Below, piece after piece: positions 1-8,405 of a stretch of 64,000 bases of DNA. This stretch comes from Acinetobacter sp. WCHAc010034 (GTDB lineage Bacteria > Pseudomonadota > Gammaproteobacteria > Pseudomonadales > Moraxellaceae), in NCBI RefSeq assembly GCF_001696615.3, contig NZ_CP032279.1:2232001-2296000 (forward strand), given 5' to 3'. The position numbers and the translations under genes are program-made. Under the pieces are notes generated by a model. That model ran no database searches, was not told the origin of the DNA, and was given only the letters and a program-made list of their open reading frames with translations. How positions within the stretch are numbered: the stretch's first letter is position 1; the number at the start of each line of letters is the position of its first letter.

Positions 1-37
1 GCTCCGCAGCGCAAGCTTACGGAGCCCTATGCTTTAA

Positions 38-802
38 TTATTCCGCGCCATCTGGAACAAAGACATAGCCTACGCCCCAAACGGTCTGAATATAGCGCGC
101 GCGCGCTGGATTGTCTTCCACCAAGCGGCGCAGGCGCGATACCTGAACATCAATCGAGCGCTCCATGGCGCCCCATTCGCGGCCGCGGGCAAGGTTCATC
201 AGCTTGTCGCGGGTCAGGGGTTCACGAGGATGCTGCACCAGGGCTTTCAGCACGGCAAATTCGCCGGTGGTTAAAGTCACCACTTGGCCTTCGCGGGTCA
301 GGGTGCGGGTTGACAGGTCCAGCGACCACGGGCCAAAGCTGACCACTTCCATCTGCTGGCTCGGCGCGCCCGGCACTTCACGCACCTGGCGGCGCAGCAC
401 CGCGCGGATGCGCGCCAGCAGCTCATTCGGGTTAAACGGCTTCGGCAGGTAATCGTCTGCGCCCGCTTCAAGCCCGGCAATGCGGTCGGAGTCGCTGCCG
501 CGCGCGGTCAGCATGATGATCGGGGTATCAATATTGGACTGGCGCAGGCGGCGGCAGATGCTTAAGCCGTCTTCCACCGGCAGCATGAAATCCAGCACGA
601 TCAGAGAGAACAGTTCCCGCTGCAGAAGGCGGTCCATTTGCGTGGCGTCGTGCGCAGTTTTGACCACAAAGCCTTTATCTTCCAGAAAGCGCTGCAGCAG
701 CGTACGCAAGCGCACATCATCATCGACAACCAGAATGCGTTCAACGCGGTCAGTGTCGGCGTGTACGGCATCAGTTTTTTCAGCAGGTACCACTAAACTC
801 AT
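38..802 (-). CDS. ompR: Two-component response regulator OmpR
   Basis: Cytoplasmic DNA-binding response regulator, 254 aa. The receiver domain spans about residues 20-135, with the acidic cluster D27-D29, phospho-acceptor D71 in the LDFMLP context, T99 and K121 in a YLPKPF motif. A winged-helix domain of the OmpR/PhoB type covers about 150-250, with the WGVGYVF signature near the end. A TAAGGAGC ribosome binding site precedes the ATG. In this family the partner is the membrane histidine kinase EnvZ. Its gene would lie downstream, off the left edge of the window, so I cannot see it. The name OmpR rests on overall similarity and on proximity to tex; PhoB-like paralogues are the main alternative. 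Confidence 0.88.
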   Translation of the reverse strand: MSLVVPAEKTDAVHADTDRVERILVVDDDVRLRTLLQRFLEDKGFVVKTAHDATQMDRLLQRELFSLIVLDFMLPVEDGLSICRRLRQSNIDTPIIMLTARGSDSDRIAGLEAGADDYLPKPFNPNELLARIRAVLRRQVREVPGAPSQQMEVVSFGPWSLDLSTRTLTREGQVVTLTTGEFAVLKALVQHPREPLTRDKLMNLARGREWGAMERSIDVQVSRLRRLVEDNPARARYIQTVWGVGYVFVPDGAE

Positions 803-1134
803 GATGTGCTCCTTATTCTTTATTGTCTTCGTAACAAAAGTTGGCGTCGCTTGAGTATACGATTCATTTGTATCTGTTTACTATGTTCTAAAGCAACAAA
901 TATTGCAGTTAAAATCAAGACATAGATACCAAATACATACATGCATTGGCGGAATATTCTGCGCGCTTCCTGCCCCTAAATTCATGTTTCGTTAAAACTT
1001 TAAGGCAAAAATGTGAAATTGCAGTGAATTGGCAATTAAAACCGCGGGCAAATTAATAAAAACAGTTGTGGATTTTATGGTCTTGGTCTTTATAATCATG
1101 GCTTTTAGAACTTATCCTTGTGGGATCACATACG
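803..1134. other. Divergent intergenic region between ompR and tex
   Basis: About 330 bases without a gene, AT-rich, holding the divergent promoters of ompR (leftward) and tex (rightward). I see a good minus-strand -10 (TATACT, 859 to 854) for ompR but no convincing -35. No other structure stands out. Confidence 0.5.
1066..1096 (+). promoter_or_regulatory. Candidate sigma70 promoter of tex
   Basis: TTGTGG at 1066-1071 and a consensus TATAAT at 1091-1096, about 40 bases before the tex ATG. The 19-base spacer is longer than optimal, so only the -10 is convincing. Confidence 0.4.
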
Positions 1135-3519
1135 ATGACTGACTTAGTTCAGCAGTTGGCAAAAGAAATTGCCGTACGTCCAAATCAGGTTGAAGCGGCC
1201 ATTAAACTGATTGATGAGGGTGCCAGCGTTCCATTCATCGCGCGTTACCGTAAAGAAGTCACGCAGGGCTTAGACGATACGCAGCTGCGCCAGCTCGATA
1301 CGCGCTTATCGTATTTACGTGATTTATATGAGCGCCGCGGAAAAGTCATTGAGTCGCTGAAAGAACAAGACAAATTATCGGACGATTTGCTGGCCCGGGT
1401 AAACGGCGCCGAAACTAAAAATGCATTAGAAGAAATCTACGCGCCTTACCGCCCGAAACGCACCAGCAAGTCATTTAAAGCCAAAGAAGCGGGCTTAGGC
1501 CCAATTGCGGAAAAAATCCTTGCGGAAGCGGCTGACCCTGCAGAAGCGCTGGCCGGCTTCAGCCATGAAGATTACCCGGATGCGGAAAGCCAGCTGGACG
1601 CGATTCAGCACATCCTGATTGATGAATGGGCGCAGAATATTGCCCTGACCGCTGAACTGAAAGAAACATTCGCCAAAACCGCAGTGCTGAAAAGCCTGGT
1701 GGCAAGCGACGAGAAAAAAGAAGTCGGCAAAAAATTCCGCGATTACTTTGATTTTTCAGAAAACCTGAACAAAGTGCCTTCGCACCGCTTATTGGCGATG
1801 CTGCGCGGGCGCCAGGAAAATGTGCTGGGCTTAAAGGTTGACGGCGAAGACCATGCGCCTTTGGCCCGCATTGAAACTGAATACAGCCTTGACGCGGTGC
1901 AGCCGCAAAGCCGCCAGGACTTTTTAAAGCAGACCGCCAAGCTGTTCTGGCTGGGCAAGGTGCGTCCAGCAATTGAGCACTCGCTGCTGACTGAAAAGCG
2001 CATGGCTGCGGAAGCTGAAGCGATGAAGGTGTTTGCGGAAAACCTGCGCCACCTGCTGCTGTCTGCGCCTGCAGGCGCGCGCTGCACGCTGGGCGTAGAC
2101 CCGGGCATCCGCACCGGCGTGAAGCTGGCGGTTGTCAATGCTTCCGGCGATGTGCTGGCGCACAGCACGGTTTATCCATTTGCGCCGAAAGATGACAAAG
2201 CCGGCTCAATTGCAGAGCTTGCGCGCTTATGCCGCGAATTCAATGTGGATTTAATCGCCATCGGCAACGGCACAGCCAGCCGCGAAACTGAGGCGGTTGT
2301 AGCGGAGATGATGGCGGCTAACCCTGACCTGAAATTGACCCGCGTTTCAGTTTCTGAAGCAGGCGCGTCGGTATATTCAGCCTCTGAACTGGCATCGAAT
2401 GAGCTGCCTGACCTAGACGTTTCGATCCGCGGCGCAGTGTCGATTGCGCGCCGCCTGCAGGACCCGCTGGCGGAGCTGGTGAAGATTGATCCGAAATCGA
2501 TTGGCGTAGGCCAGTATCAGCACGATGTCAACCAGACCGGTTTGGCCAATACGCTGGATGCTGTAGTTGAAGACTGCGTGAACGCGGTCGGCGTAGACGT
2601 CAATACCGCTTCGGCTGCCATTCTTGGCTACATTGCAGGCTTAAATAAAGCCATTGCGCAGCAGATTGTTGAATACCGTAAGGAAAACGGCTGCTTTGAC
2701 AACCGCCAGGCGCTGAAAAATGTGCCGCGCCTGGGCGAGCGCACCTTTGAACAGGCTGCCGGCTTCCTGCGCATTCAGGACGGTTCTGAGCCTTTGGATG
2801 CCTCTGCGGTTCACCCAGAATCTTATGCCTTAGTGGGCAAAATTGCCGAAGCTAAAGCGGCGGCGGTAAAAGACATTATCGGCAACAGTGAAATCATCCG
2901 CCAAGTCAAGGCGGAAGACTTCGCCGATGAGCAGTTCGGCCTGCCGACCATTCAGGATGTTTTGTCTGAGCTTGAAAAGCCGGGCCGCGATCCGCGTCCG
3001 GAGTTCCGCACAGCGAAGTTCCGTGATGACATCACCCAGGTATCGCAGCTGACTGAAGGCCTGCAGCTGGAAGGCGTGATCACCAACGTGACCAATTTCG
3101 GCGCATTTGTGGATGTCGGCGTGCATCAGGACGGCTTGGTGCATATTTCTGAGCTGGCGAATGAATTTGTGGCAGATCCGCATAAAGTGGTGAAGCCGGG
3201 TCAAATTGTGCAGGTGCGTGTTTTGACGGTGGATGCAGAGCGCAACCGCGTGAATTTGTCGATGCGTCCTGAAGGTTCAGAAGCGCCGAAAGCGCCGCGC
3301 CAGCCGCGCCGTGAACAAGGCCAGAATCAGGAACCGCGCGGTGAGCGCAAGCCGCAGGGCAAGCGTCCGCAAGGCCGTCCAAGCCATGATAAGAATCATG
3401 AGCATAAGGACAAAGCGCCGCGCCATGGCCATAAGCCTCAGGCGGCTAAACCGCAGGAAAATAAAATCGGCGGCTTAGGCGCATTATTGCTTCAGGCAGG
3501 GATTAAAGGTTCGAAGTAA
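1135..3519 (+). CDS. tex: RNA-binding transcription accessory protein Tex
   Basis: Tex family protein of 794 aa from the ATG at 1135. An in-frame GTG at 1120 would add five residues (MGSHT) but is less likely. Domains in order: an N-terminal helical Tex region, a YqgF/RNase H-like fold with the GVDPGIRTG motif near residue 320, a helix-hairpin-helix region around 480-570, and an S1 RNA-binding domain at about 640-715. The last roughly 75 residues form a basic, low-complexity tail rich in R, K, Q, P and H. Tex proteins bind nucleic acid and influence transcription and RNA turnover; the exact role here is inferred. The gene is monocistronic and ends in a strong terminator. Confidence 0.95.
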   Translation: MTDLVQQLAKEIAVRPNQVEAAIKLIDEGASVPFIARYRKEVTQGLDDTQLRQLDTRLSYLRDLYERRGKVIESLKEQDKLSDDLLARVNGAETKNALEEIYAPYRPKRTSKSFKAKEAGLGPIAEKILAEAADPAEALAGFSHEDYPDAESQLDAIQHILIDEWAQNIALTAELKETFAKTAVLKSLVASDEKKEVGKKFRDYFDFSENLNKVPSHRLLAMLRGRQENVLGLKVDGEDHAPLARIETEYSLDAVQPQSRQDFLKQTAKLFWLGKVRPAIEHSLLTEKRMAAEAEAMKVFAENLRHLLLSAPAGARCTLGVDPGIRTGVKLAVVNASGDVLAHSTVYPFAPKDDKAGSIAELARLCREFNVDLIAIGNGTASRETEAVVAEMMAANPDLKLTRVSVSEAGASVYSASELASNELPDLDVSIRGAVSIARRLQDPLAELVKIDPKSIGVGQYQHDVNQTGLANTLDAVVEDCVNAVGVDVNTASAAILGYIAGLNKAIAQQIVEYRKENGCFDNRQALKNVPRLGERTFEQAAGFLRIQDGSEPLDASAVHPESYALVGKIAEAKAAAVKDIIGNSEIIRQVKAEDFADEQFGLPTIQDVLSELEKPGRDPRPEFRTAKFRDDITQVSQLTEGLQLEGVITNVTNFGAFVDVGVHQDGLVHISELANEFVADPHKVVKPGQIVQVRVLTVDAERNRVNLSMRPEGSEAPKAPRQPRREQGQNQEPRGERKPQGKRPQGRPSHDKNHEHKDKAPRHGHKPQAAKPQENKIGGLGALLLQAGIKGSK

Positions 3520-3536
3520 GCTTTAATTTCTAAAAG

Positions 3537-3562
3537 AAAACCTCCCGAATGGGAGGTTTTTT
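3537..3562. terminator. Bidirectional rho-independent terminator after tex
   Basis: Stem AAAACCTCCC / GGGAGGTTTT with loop GAAT, an A run before and a T run after. It serves tex (+) and the convergent gene ending at 3580 (-). Confidence 0.9.
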
Positions 3563-3579
3563 ATTGCGCTCAGGATGCG

Positions 3580-3897
3580 TTAAGCATGCAGCAGCGGCAC
3601 AATCCAGCTGACTAAAATCAGCATAATGCCCAAATGCCCCAGCTTGCGCGTCACATACACCAGTTTAGACGGCGGCTGCTCCAGCTGCCTGGCATATTCT
3701 TCCAGGCTGATGCCGTCCTGCTTTTTGCTGCTGAAGAGGAAAGCCGCTAAATCGATGCAGATTAAAATCGTGCCGGCATCCGCCACCACTTCCATTAAAT
3801 CATAATGAGGAGAAGACAGCGCCATGCCGATCTGATAGCACAGGAATAAGGCGAAGGCCACGCATGCATACTGCACGAAAATCAAAAAAATCCGCAT
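3580..3897 (-). CDS. Small inner-membrane protein, function unknown
   Basis: A 105 aa protein I do not recognise. Three hydrophobic segments are visible at about residues 3-26, 40-56 and 87-104. A hydrophilic loop between the second and third contains KKQDGISLEEYARQLEQ. This predicts an inner-membrane protein with a short internal loop. It is convergent with tex and shares its terminator. The upstream patatin-like gene ends at 3962 on the far side of it, so the two may be co-transcribed across a gap of about 65 bases. No catalytic motif is visible. Confidence 0.65.
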   Translation of the reverse strand: MRIFLIFVQYACVAFALFLCYQIGMALSSPHYDLMEVVADAGTILICIDLAAFLFSSKKQDGISLEEYARQLEQPPSKLVYVTRKLGHLGIMLILVSWIVPLLHA

Positions 3898-3961
3898 AAA
3901 ACTCTAATATCTTCGAAATTGCCGAAGATTATACAAGCCTATTCAGGCTGGCGCACCCTCC

Positions 3962-5041
3962 CTACAGCGGCTGCATAAACTGCGGAAAATTCTGCTTTTC
4001 CGCCATTTCCAGAAATTCATCGCCCAGGCGCTGGCTTTCAGCCACCGATTGATTCCACAGCTTGATCCGCTGCTGCTGATCCAGGCCCTTTAAAGTAAAG
4101 TCTTTGCGGTCAGGCAGGCGGCCTAGAGGCAGGCTGCGCAGATAATCCGCCGAAGGCGAGAGCAGCAGGGTGCGCGCCTGATTTTCCGGGCTGGCCTTGC
4201 GGCTTTTCAGCATTTTGTCAAACCAGCCGGGGGTAATGCTGCCGGTAAAATGCGGATACAGCACAATGCCCTGGCTGCTGAACGGCAGATCCAGATGATA
4301 GTCAATCAGCCCGCCGTCGCGGTAGCTGCCTTGCGGCGCATCCTGAATGCCGCGCATGGCCGACATGACGCCGGGGATAGATGCGGAGGCCATCAGCCAG
4401 TCCAGCGCATTGCCCTCATGCAGCGCTTGATAATGGGTCGTGAAATCATCCTGCACTTGAAACTGCTGGCCCGCTGCCGGCTGGCTGACCACCCGCTGCA
4501 TGAAATGGCGGCTGTGCCGGCGGCCAAGCGCATTGCTGCCGATGATGCCCGCAACTGAGGCAAGCAGGGGCAGCGCCTTGTCGCTGGCAAACAAGTGCTG
4601 CGCTTTGACTGAAAGCACGGTTAAATGCAGCTGAGGATGATCAATCAGCTGCTGCTGCCGTCCGCCGAGCAAATCCATCAGCATATTTTTGCAGATTTCC
4701 GCGACTTCAAAGCGCGACATTTTTTGGTCAAAATGCAGATGGGTATACAGCTCGGCTAAGCGCTCCGTGCCCGCTTTTGCGCCCCAGGCTGCGATGCTGG
4801 CAAAGCGCCAGGCGCCAATCGATGAGCCGACAATGGTGCGCCGGCGCGGCGCGCGCGGCAGGAAATTTCCGAAAACCGCCTGATCCAGCCCCTGAATGCC
4901 GATGCCTTTTGGCCCGCCGGCCGCGCCGGGCAGAATATCCACCTGGCTGGCCTGCAGGCCCTGTTTTTCGATCAGCTGGCACGCCAGCGCGCCGGCGCGA
5001 ATGCTGAGTGCGGGAGCGCGTTTTTGCAGAATTTGGGTCAT
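3962..5041 (-). CDS. Patatin-like phospholipase family protein
   Basis: A 359 aa protein from the ATG at 5041; an upstream in-frame ATG at 5062 adds seven residues. Patatin hydrolases use a Ser-Asp dyad. The Gly-rich oxyanion segment GAAGGPKG lies at 39-46, the nucleophile elbow GSSIG at 72-76 (Ser74), and the catalytic Asp is D242 in RDGG. All three elements are intact, so lipid acyl hydrolase activity is likely, though the substrate cannot be told. No signal peptide is seen, which fits a cytoplasmic or membrane-associated enzyme rather than a secreted toxin. The flanking genes are unrelated in function. Confidence 0.85.
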   Translation of the reverse strand: MTQILQKRAPALSIRAGALACQLIEKQGLQASQVDILPGAAGGPKGIGIQGLDQAVFGNFLPRAPRRRTIVGSSIGAWRFASIAAWGAKAGTERLAELYTHLHFDQKMSRFEVAEICKNMLMDLLGGRQQQLIDHPQLHLTVLSVKAQHLFASDKALPLLASVAGIIGSNALGRRHSRHFMQRVVSQPAAGQQFQVQDDFTTHYQALHEGNALDWLMASASIPGVMSAMRGIQDAPQGSYRDGGLIDYHLDLPFSSQGIVLYPHFTGSITPGWFDKMLKSRKASPENQARTLLLSPSADYLRSLPLGRLPDRKDFTLKGLDQQQRIKLWNQSVAESQRLGDEFLEMAEKQNFPQFMQPL

Positions 5042-5246
5042 GGCATGGCCTGAAAAATACACGTGTGCATTTATTCTATGGCAAAGCCGGGCTGACCCAA
5101 TGGCGATAAGCGCCCAATGCTGACTGCAGAGTCATTTTCGCCTCGGCTGAATGCGGTTTTGCGCTAACCGGCTGCATTCAACTAAGCGCTGCTTTCCCGG
5201 ATTGCCGTTGGCGCACTGCAGCGCAGTCCATTTCAGAATTGAAAAA

Positions 5247-5273
5247 CCGCCTTGCATTGTCAATGCAAGGCGG
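5247..5273 (-). terminator. Terminator of the outer-membrane barrel gene
   Basis: Near-perfect inverted repeat CCGCCTTGCAT / ATGCAAGGCGG, followed on the minus strand by TTTTTC. It lies just downstream of the gene ending at 5298. Confidence 0.8.
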
Positions 5274-5297
5274 CCTGAAAGCGGGGAGAGGGCTGAT

Positions 5298-6404
5298 TTA
5301 AAAATGATGGAGCTGAACGCCCAGCGAGGCGAGGCCATAGCGCTTATCCAGCCGGTCTGCGGTGATGCTGTTGTATAAAAATGGGATTTGCCCGACAAAA
5401 TTGTGCTGATACAGTTCGCCTTGCAGGAAGCCTGTAATGTGGGGGCTAAAGTCATAGCTGAATTTAGCGCCTAAGGTATGATTATCTTTAATAGCCTGAT
5501 TGCCGAAGCTGCTGACCCGGTCATCAATGCGGTCGCGCCATAAGCGTTGGTACTGGTAAGCCAGCTGGCTTTCAAATTTTTTGTAGCGCCAGCTCCACGA
5601 ACCGCCGATACTGGCAAAATAGCTGTCATAGTTCAGGTCCTGCTGAATATCCAGCCCATAGTCACTGGCGTTTCCCTGAACTTGCATGTCGTTGAGGATA
5701 ATGCCGCCGACATCGCATGGGCGGGCTAAATTTCCGGTGTACTGATTGCTGCTGTTAACCGCAATATGCATTAAGCAGCCCTGATACAGCGCCTGAATGT
5801 CTAGGCCGCTGACTTCAACTTTGCTGTAGCCTATGCTGGCGAAAGCATTCAGCTGATTCATCGGGTTCAGCCGGCGTGAAAAAATGGCGTCCAGCTGCAC
5901 TTGCCAGTCTTCAGGCGAATCAACGCTGAGCTGATTAAAGGTCCGCGCGTTGACTTGGGTTGGACTGGTTTTGTTCAGCGTGTCGGCCTGATTCAGCCAG
6001 AAGCTGCCGCGGAAGCTGACCGCATTATCTTGGCTTAAATTAAAGGCCGGGCTGAAGCGGGCGCCCAGCAAGGCGCTGTGAATTTTATTGCGGTCATCGC
6101 TGTAGTCAATTTCACGGCGCCAGTAGGCGCCTTCAATTGACCATGCCGGGCTGAAATCATACTGGGCCGCCAGATGAAAGCCCTGATAGTCGCCTGCAGA
6201 GGTATCAGTTACACCTTCATTTTCTCTAAAGTCAAATACATCAATTGTGTCATTGACCGCATCTGCCGCTAAGGTGACGTGCAGTGCTGAGCTTGAAGGG
6301 CCAGCCGCCAGGTTTTTGGCTTGAAGGAAAAGGTCATTTGGAGCAGCTGCGCTGTGCAATGAAATGAAAAGGCCGCTGCAGAATAAGGCAAGTTTGCGCT
6401 GCAT
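5298..6404 (-). CDS. Putative outer-membrane beta-barrel protein, function unknown
   Basis: About 368 aa from the ATG at 6404; an upstream ATG at 6416 adds four residues. A signal peptide is visible (MQRKLALFCSGLFISLHSAAA), followed by alternating amphipathic strands rich in aromatic residues and a C-terminal Phe, the usual signature for outer-membrane assembly by BAM. Two Cys residues about 25 apart in the middle (GCLMH and RPCDV) could form a disulphide in a surface loop. I cannot assign a known porin family. It lies 70 bases downstream of a large lipoprotein gene on the same strand, with only a hairpin between them. The two may work as a pair in the outer membrane. Confidence 0.75.
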   Translation of the reverse strand: MQRKLALFCSGLFISLHSAAAPNDLFLQAKNLAAGPSSSALHVTLAADAVNDTIDVFDFRENEGVTDTSAGDYQGFHLAAQYDFSPAWSIEGAYWRREIDYSDDRNKIHSALLGARFSPAFNLSQDNAVSFRGSFWLNQADTLNKTSPTQVNARTFNQLSVDSPEDWQVQLDAIFSRRLNPMNQLNAFASIGYSKVEVSGLDIQALYQGCLMHIAVNSSNQYTGNLARPCDVGGIILNDMQVQGNASDYGLDIQQDLNYDSYFASIGGSWSWRYKKFESQLAYQYQRLWRDRIDDRVSSFGNQAIKDNHTLGAKFSYDFSPHITGFLQGELYQHNFVGQIPFLYNSITADRLDKRYGLASLGVQLHHF

Positions 6405-6440
6405 ATTTAACACCACTCAAAGTTAAGCCTAAAAGAGCAA

Positions 6441-6464
6441 AAAGCCAGTCCGGAAACTGGCTTT
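6441..6464. terminator. Intercistronic hairpin between lipoprotein and barrel genes
   Basis: Inverted repeat AAAGCCAGT / ACTGGCTTT with a six-base loop, between two same-strand genes. The following T run on the minus strand is short (TTTGCTCTTTT), so it may be a partial terminator or an mRNA-stabilising hairpin. Confidence 0.5.
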
Positions 6465-6474
6465 GAAGCGGTGA

Positions 6475-8031
6475 TCAGTTCAGTTTGAAGTAGGCTGTGA
6501 GCGTGCTGCCGATAAAGCTGTCTCCGCCAATATTGGAGGCAGCCGTGGTCAGTCCCAGGCTGGAGTCAACCACATAGGTCATTGGCAGAACAAAAGCGGT
6601 GACGCGGACGGTGTCATTGGCTGCCAGCTTGTCTGCGTAAAGCTTGTAGTTGGTTTTTATAAAGTCATTGGTGTCAATCAGGTTCTGCAGCGAAATAGCG
6701 CCGCCGTTTGCTGCAATGTTGACATCACTGGTGAGCGTGATGCTGGACTGGCTTACGCTGCTGACCGTAGACGCAATGCTGATTTTTGTTCCAGCAGGAA
6801 TCACCGCTGAGGTAATGGCGCCGCTGCTGCTGTAGTTTAGGGCGATATTGCTGATGGAGACATCCAGCGTTTGCTGAGCAGCGCCGCGCTGCACCGCCAG
6901 ATTAAAGGCCAGCTTCACAGTATCTTTAAGCGCCGTGCTGGTATTGTCCAGCTTAAAGTCGACGGTCAGCGCATTGCTGATGCCGGCTCGATTGATCGGC
7001 AAAGGCGCAGCGCTGCTGGAGTTTTTAAGCTCAGCGATTGACTTGCCCGCCAAGCTGAAGCCGGAATACACAGGCGTTTTTAAGTTGTTTTTAATAGCGT
7101 CTTTAATGTTTGGATCTGTTTGAATGGTGGTTTGCAGATTTTTCGCCGTGCCTCCTGCAGTGACGGCCCCATTCAGCGTATTGGAAATTGATGTGATGTT
7201 GGCGCTGATTTGATTACTCAAAGATGGATCGATATTGGCATTCGGGTCATTGATGACAGTGCCTGCATCACTCACAGCTTTGGTTAAAATGGCATTCAGC
7301 GCAGTATTGCTGATGATTGCATCATTGGTTGGGAAAAGCGTATTGGCGGCAGTCTGGCTGATAATTGAACTGAAAGCGATTTCCGTTGCTTTTTCTCTGC
7401 TGATTGGATAGCTGCCGTCGCTTTTGTTCAGCGCCTGCAGGTTATCTTCAACTTGGTTTGCCAGCTGCTGTACAGCAAAAATAATCGCCATATCGCGCGC
7501 AGGGGCGTCATCCCGGACAGGATCATACTGGGCTAAGTCAAAATCTGCAGCTTGCAGCTTGGTAATGGTTTCAGGGCTGAGGCCCAGCTTTTCTAAAATA
7601 GGCTTGATGTCCGCGTTGCTGCTGGAGCCTAAGTAAGACTGCAGCGTGGTCAGCGGACTGATGACAGTTGAATTGCTGCTCAGCGATTGCAGGTTCGTGC
7701 TTTTTAGCTTTAATGCCCCGGTAAACGGCAGCCCGGTTCCAATATCGGTACCGCCAGTTACAGTAATGGCTGAACTTTGGCAAGAGGCCGTGGTTTGAAA
7801 TGTAAATTTGCCGTCATCATCTGTTTTTACAAAAACTGGCAGGCCGGCGGAATCTTTACAGTCATCGAATTGAACTGTGGCATCGGCTAAGTAAAAATCA
7901 ACTGCCGTGCCGCTGACGGTTTTAGGCTGAAATGGCGCTTCGCTGTTGTAATTATTGCTGCCGCCGCAGGCGGTTAATAAGGCGGATAAGGCCACAGCCA
8001 GAACTGAATATTTAAAGGTGTTATTAAGCAT
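6475..8031 (-). CDS. Large outer-membrane lipoprotein, function unknown
   Basis: A 518 aa protein with a lipoprotein signal peptide; the lipobox is LTAC with Cys22. Residues about 38-130 resemble the beta-sandwich start common in gammaproteobacterial lipoproteins (SGTAVDFYLADATVQFDDC, then a DDDGKFTF turn and a GGTDIGTGLPF motif, then VISPLTTLQSYL). The remainder is rich in Asn, Thr, Ser and Ala with few charged residues, typical of exported proteins. I recognise no catalytic motif. It is the upstream partner of the barrel gene at 5298-6404, and co-expression is likely. The ATG at 8031 is preceded by a purine-rich stretch. Confidence 0.75.
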   Translation of the reverse strand: MLNNTFKYSVLAVALSALLTACGGSNNYNSEAPFQPKTVSGTAVDFYLADATVQFDDCKDSAGLPVFVKTDDDGKFTFQTTASCQSSAITVTGGTDIGTGLPFTGALKLKSTNLQSLSSNSTVISPLTTLQSYLGSSSNADIKPILEKLGLSPETITKLQAADFDLAQYDPVRDDAPARDMAIIFAVQQLANQVEDNLQALNKSDGSYPISREKATEIAFSSIISQTAANTLFPTNDAIISNTALNAILTKAVSDAGTVINDPNANIDPSLSNQISANITSISNTLNGAVTAGGTAKNLQTTIQTDPNIKDAIKNNLKTPVYSGFSLAGKSIAELKNSSSAAPLPINRAGISNALTVDFKLDNTSTALKDTVKLAFNLAVQRGAAQQTLDVSISNIALNYSSSGAITSAVIPAGTKISIASTVSSVSQSSITLTSDVNIAANGGAISLQNLIDTNDFIKTNYKLYADKLAANDTVRVTAFVLPMTYVVDSSLGLTTAASNIGGDSFIGSTLTAYFKLN

Positions 8032-8355
8032 TGTTTTTCCCCATAAAAATAATTATTAAGATGCTGTTCTGTGGTTATAGCAAAAAAAATAAGCAAAAAA
8101 ACACACAGTCCAGCATTCATATGAATTGTCAGCATGACTTTTCGTGAAATTAAATCGTGAAATCAGTCTTATTTTTCAGTGATTGCCTGAGCAAGTTATT
8201 TGATTTTATGGGTGTTTTTTGAACAAATTTTAAAAATAAAGAATTAATAATCACTTGAATATTTTTTAAATTTTATTCGTAACATTTTGTATTTTATGTA
8301 ATTTTAACTTTTATGGTCTATTTTTCAGTAAAACGGCTTTAAACTGCTGAAAAAA
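8032..8355. other. AT-rich intergenic region without a gene
   Basis: About 320 bases, very AT-rich, between the start of the lipoprotein gene and the ubiB terminator. It presumably carries the lipoprotein promoter. I see no gene, repeat or RNA here. Confidence 0.5.
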
Positions 8356-8390
8356 CGCAGGCCGGCCATCAGTCAACTGGCCAGCCTGCG
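8356..8390 (-). terminator. Terminator of the ubiE-ubiJ-ubiB operon
   Basis: Long inverted repeat CGCAGGC-CGGCCA / TGGCC-A-GCCTGCG followed on the minus strand by a T run (GTTTTTTC). It lies 16 bases beyond the ubiB stop. Confidence 0.85.
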
Positions 8391-8405
8391 CAGGGTGATC
8401 TGCGC

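Noticed and set aside
3962..5041. Patatin-like gene as a CBASS/retron-like effector
   Set aside because: No cyclase, ubiquitin-like or sensor gene lies nearby; the neighbours are a small membrane protein and a barrel gene.
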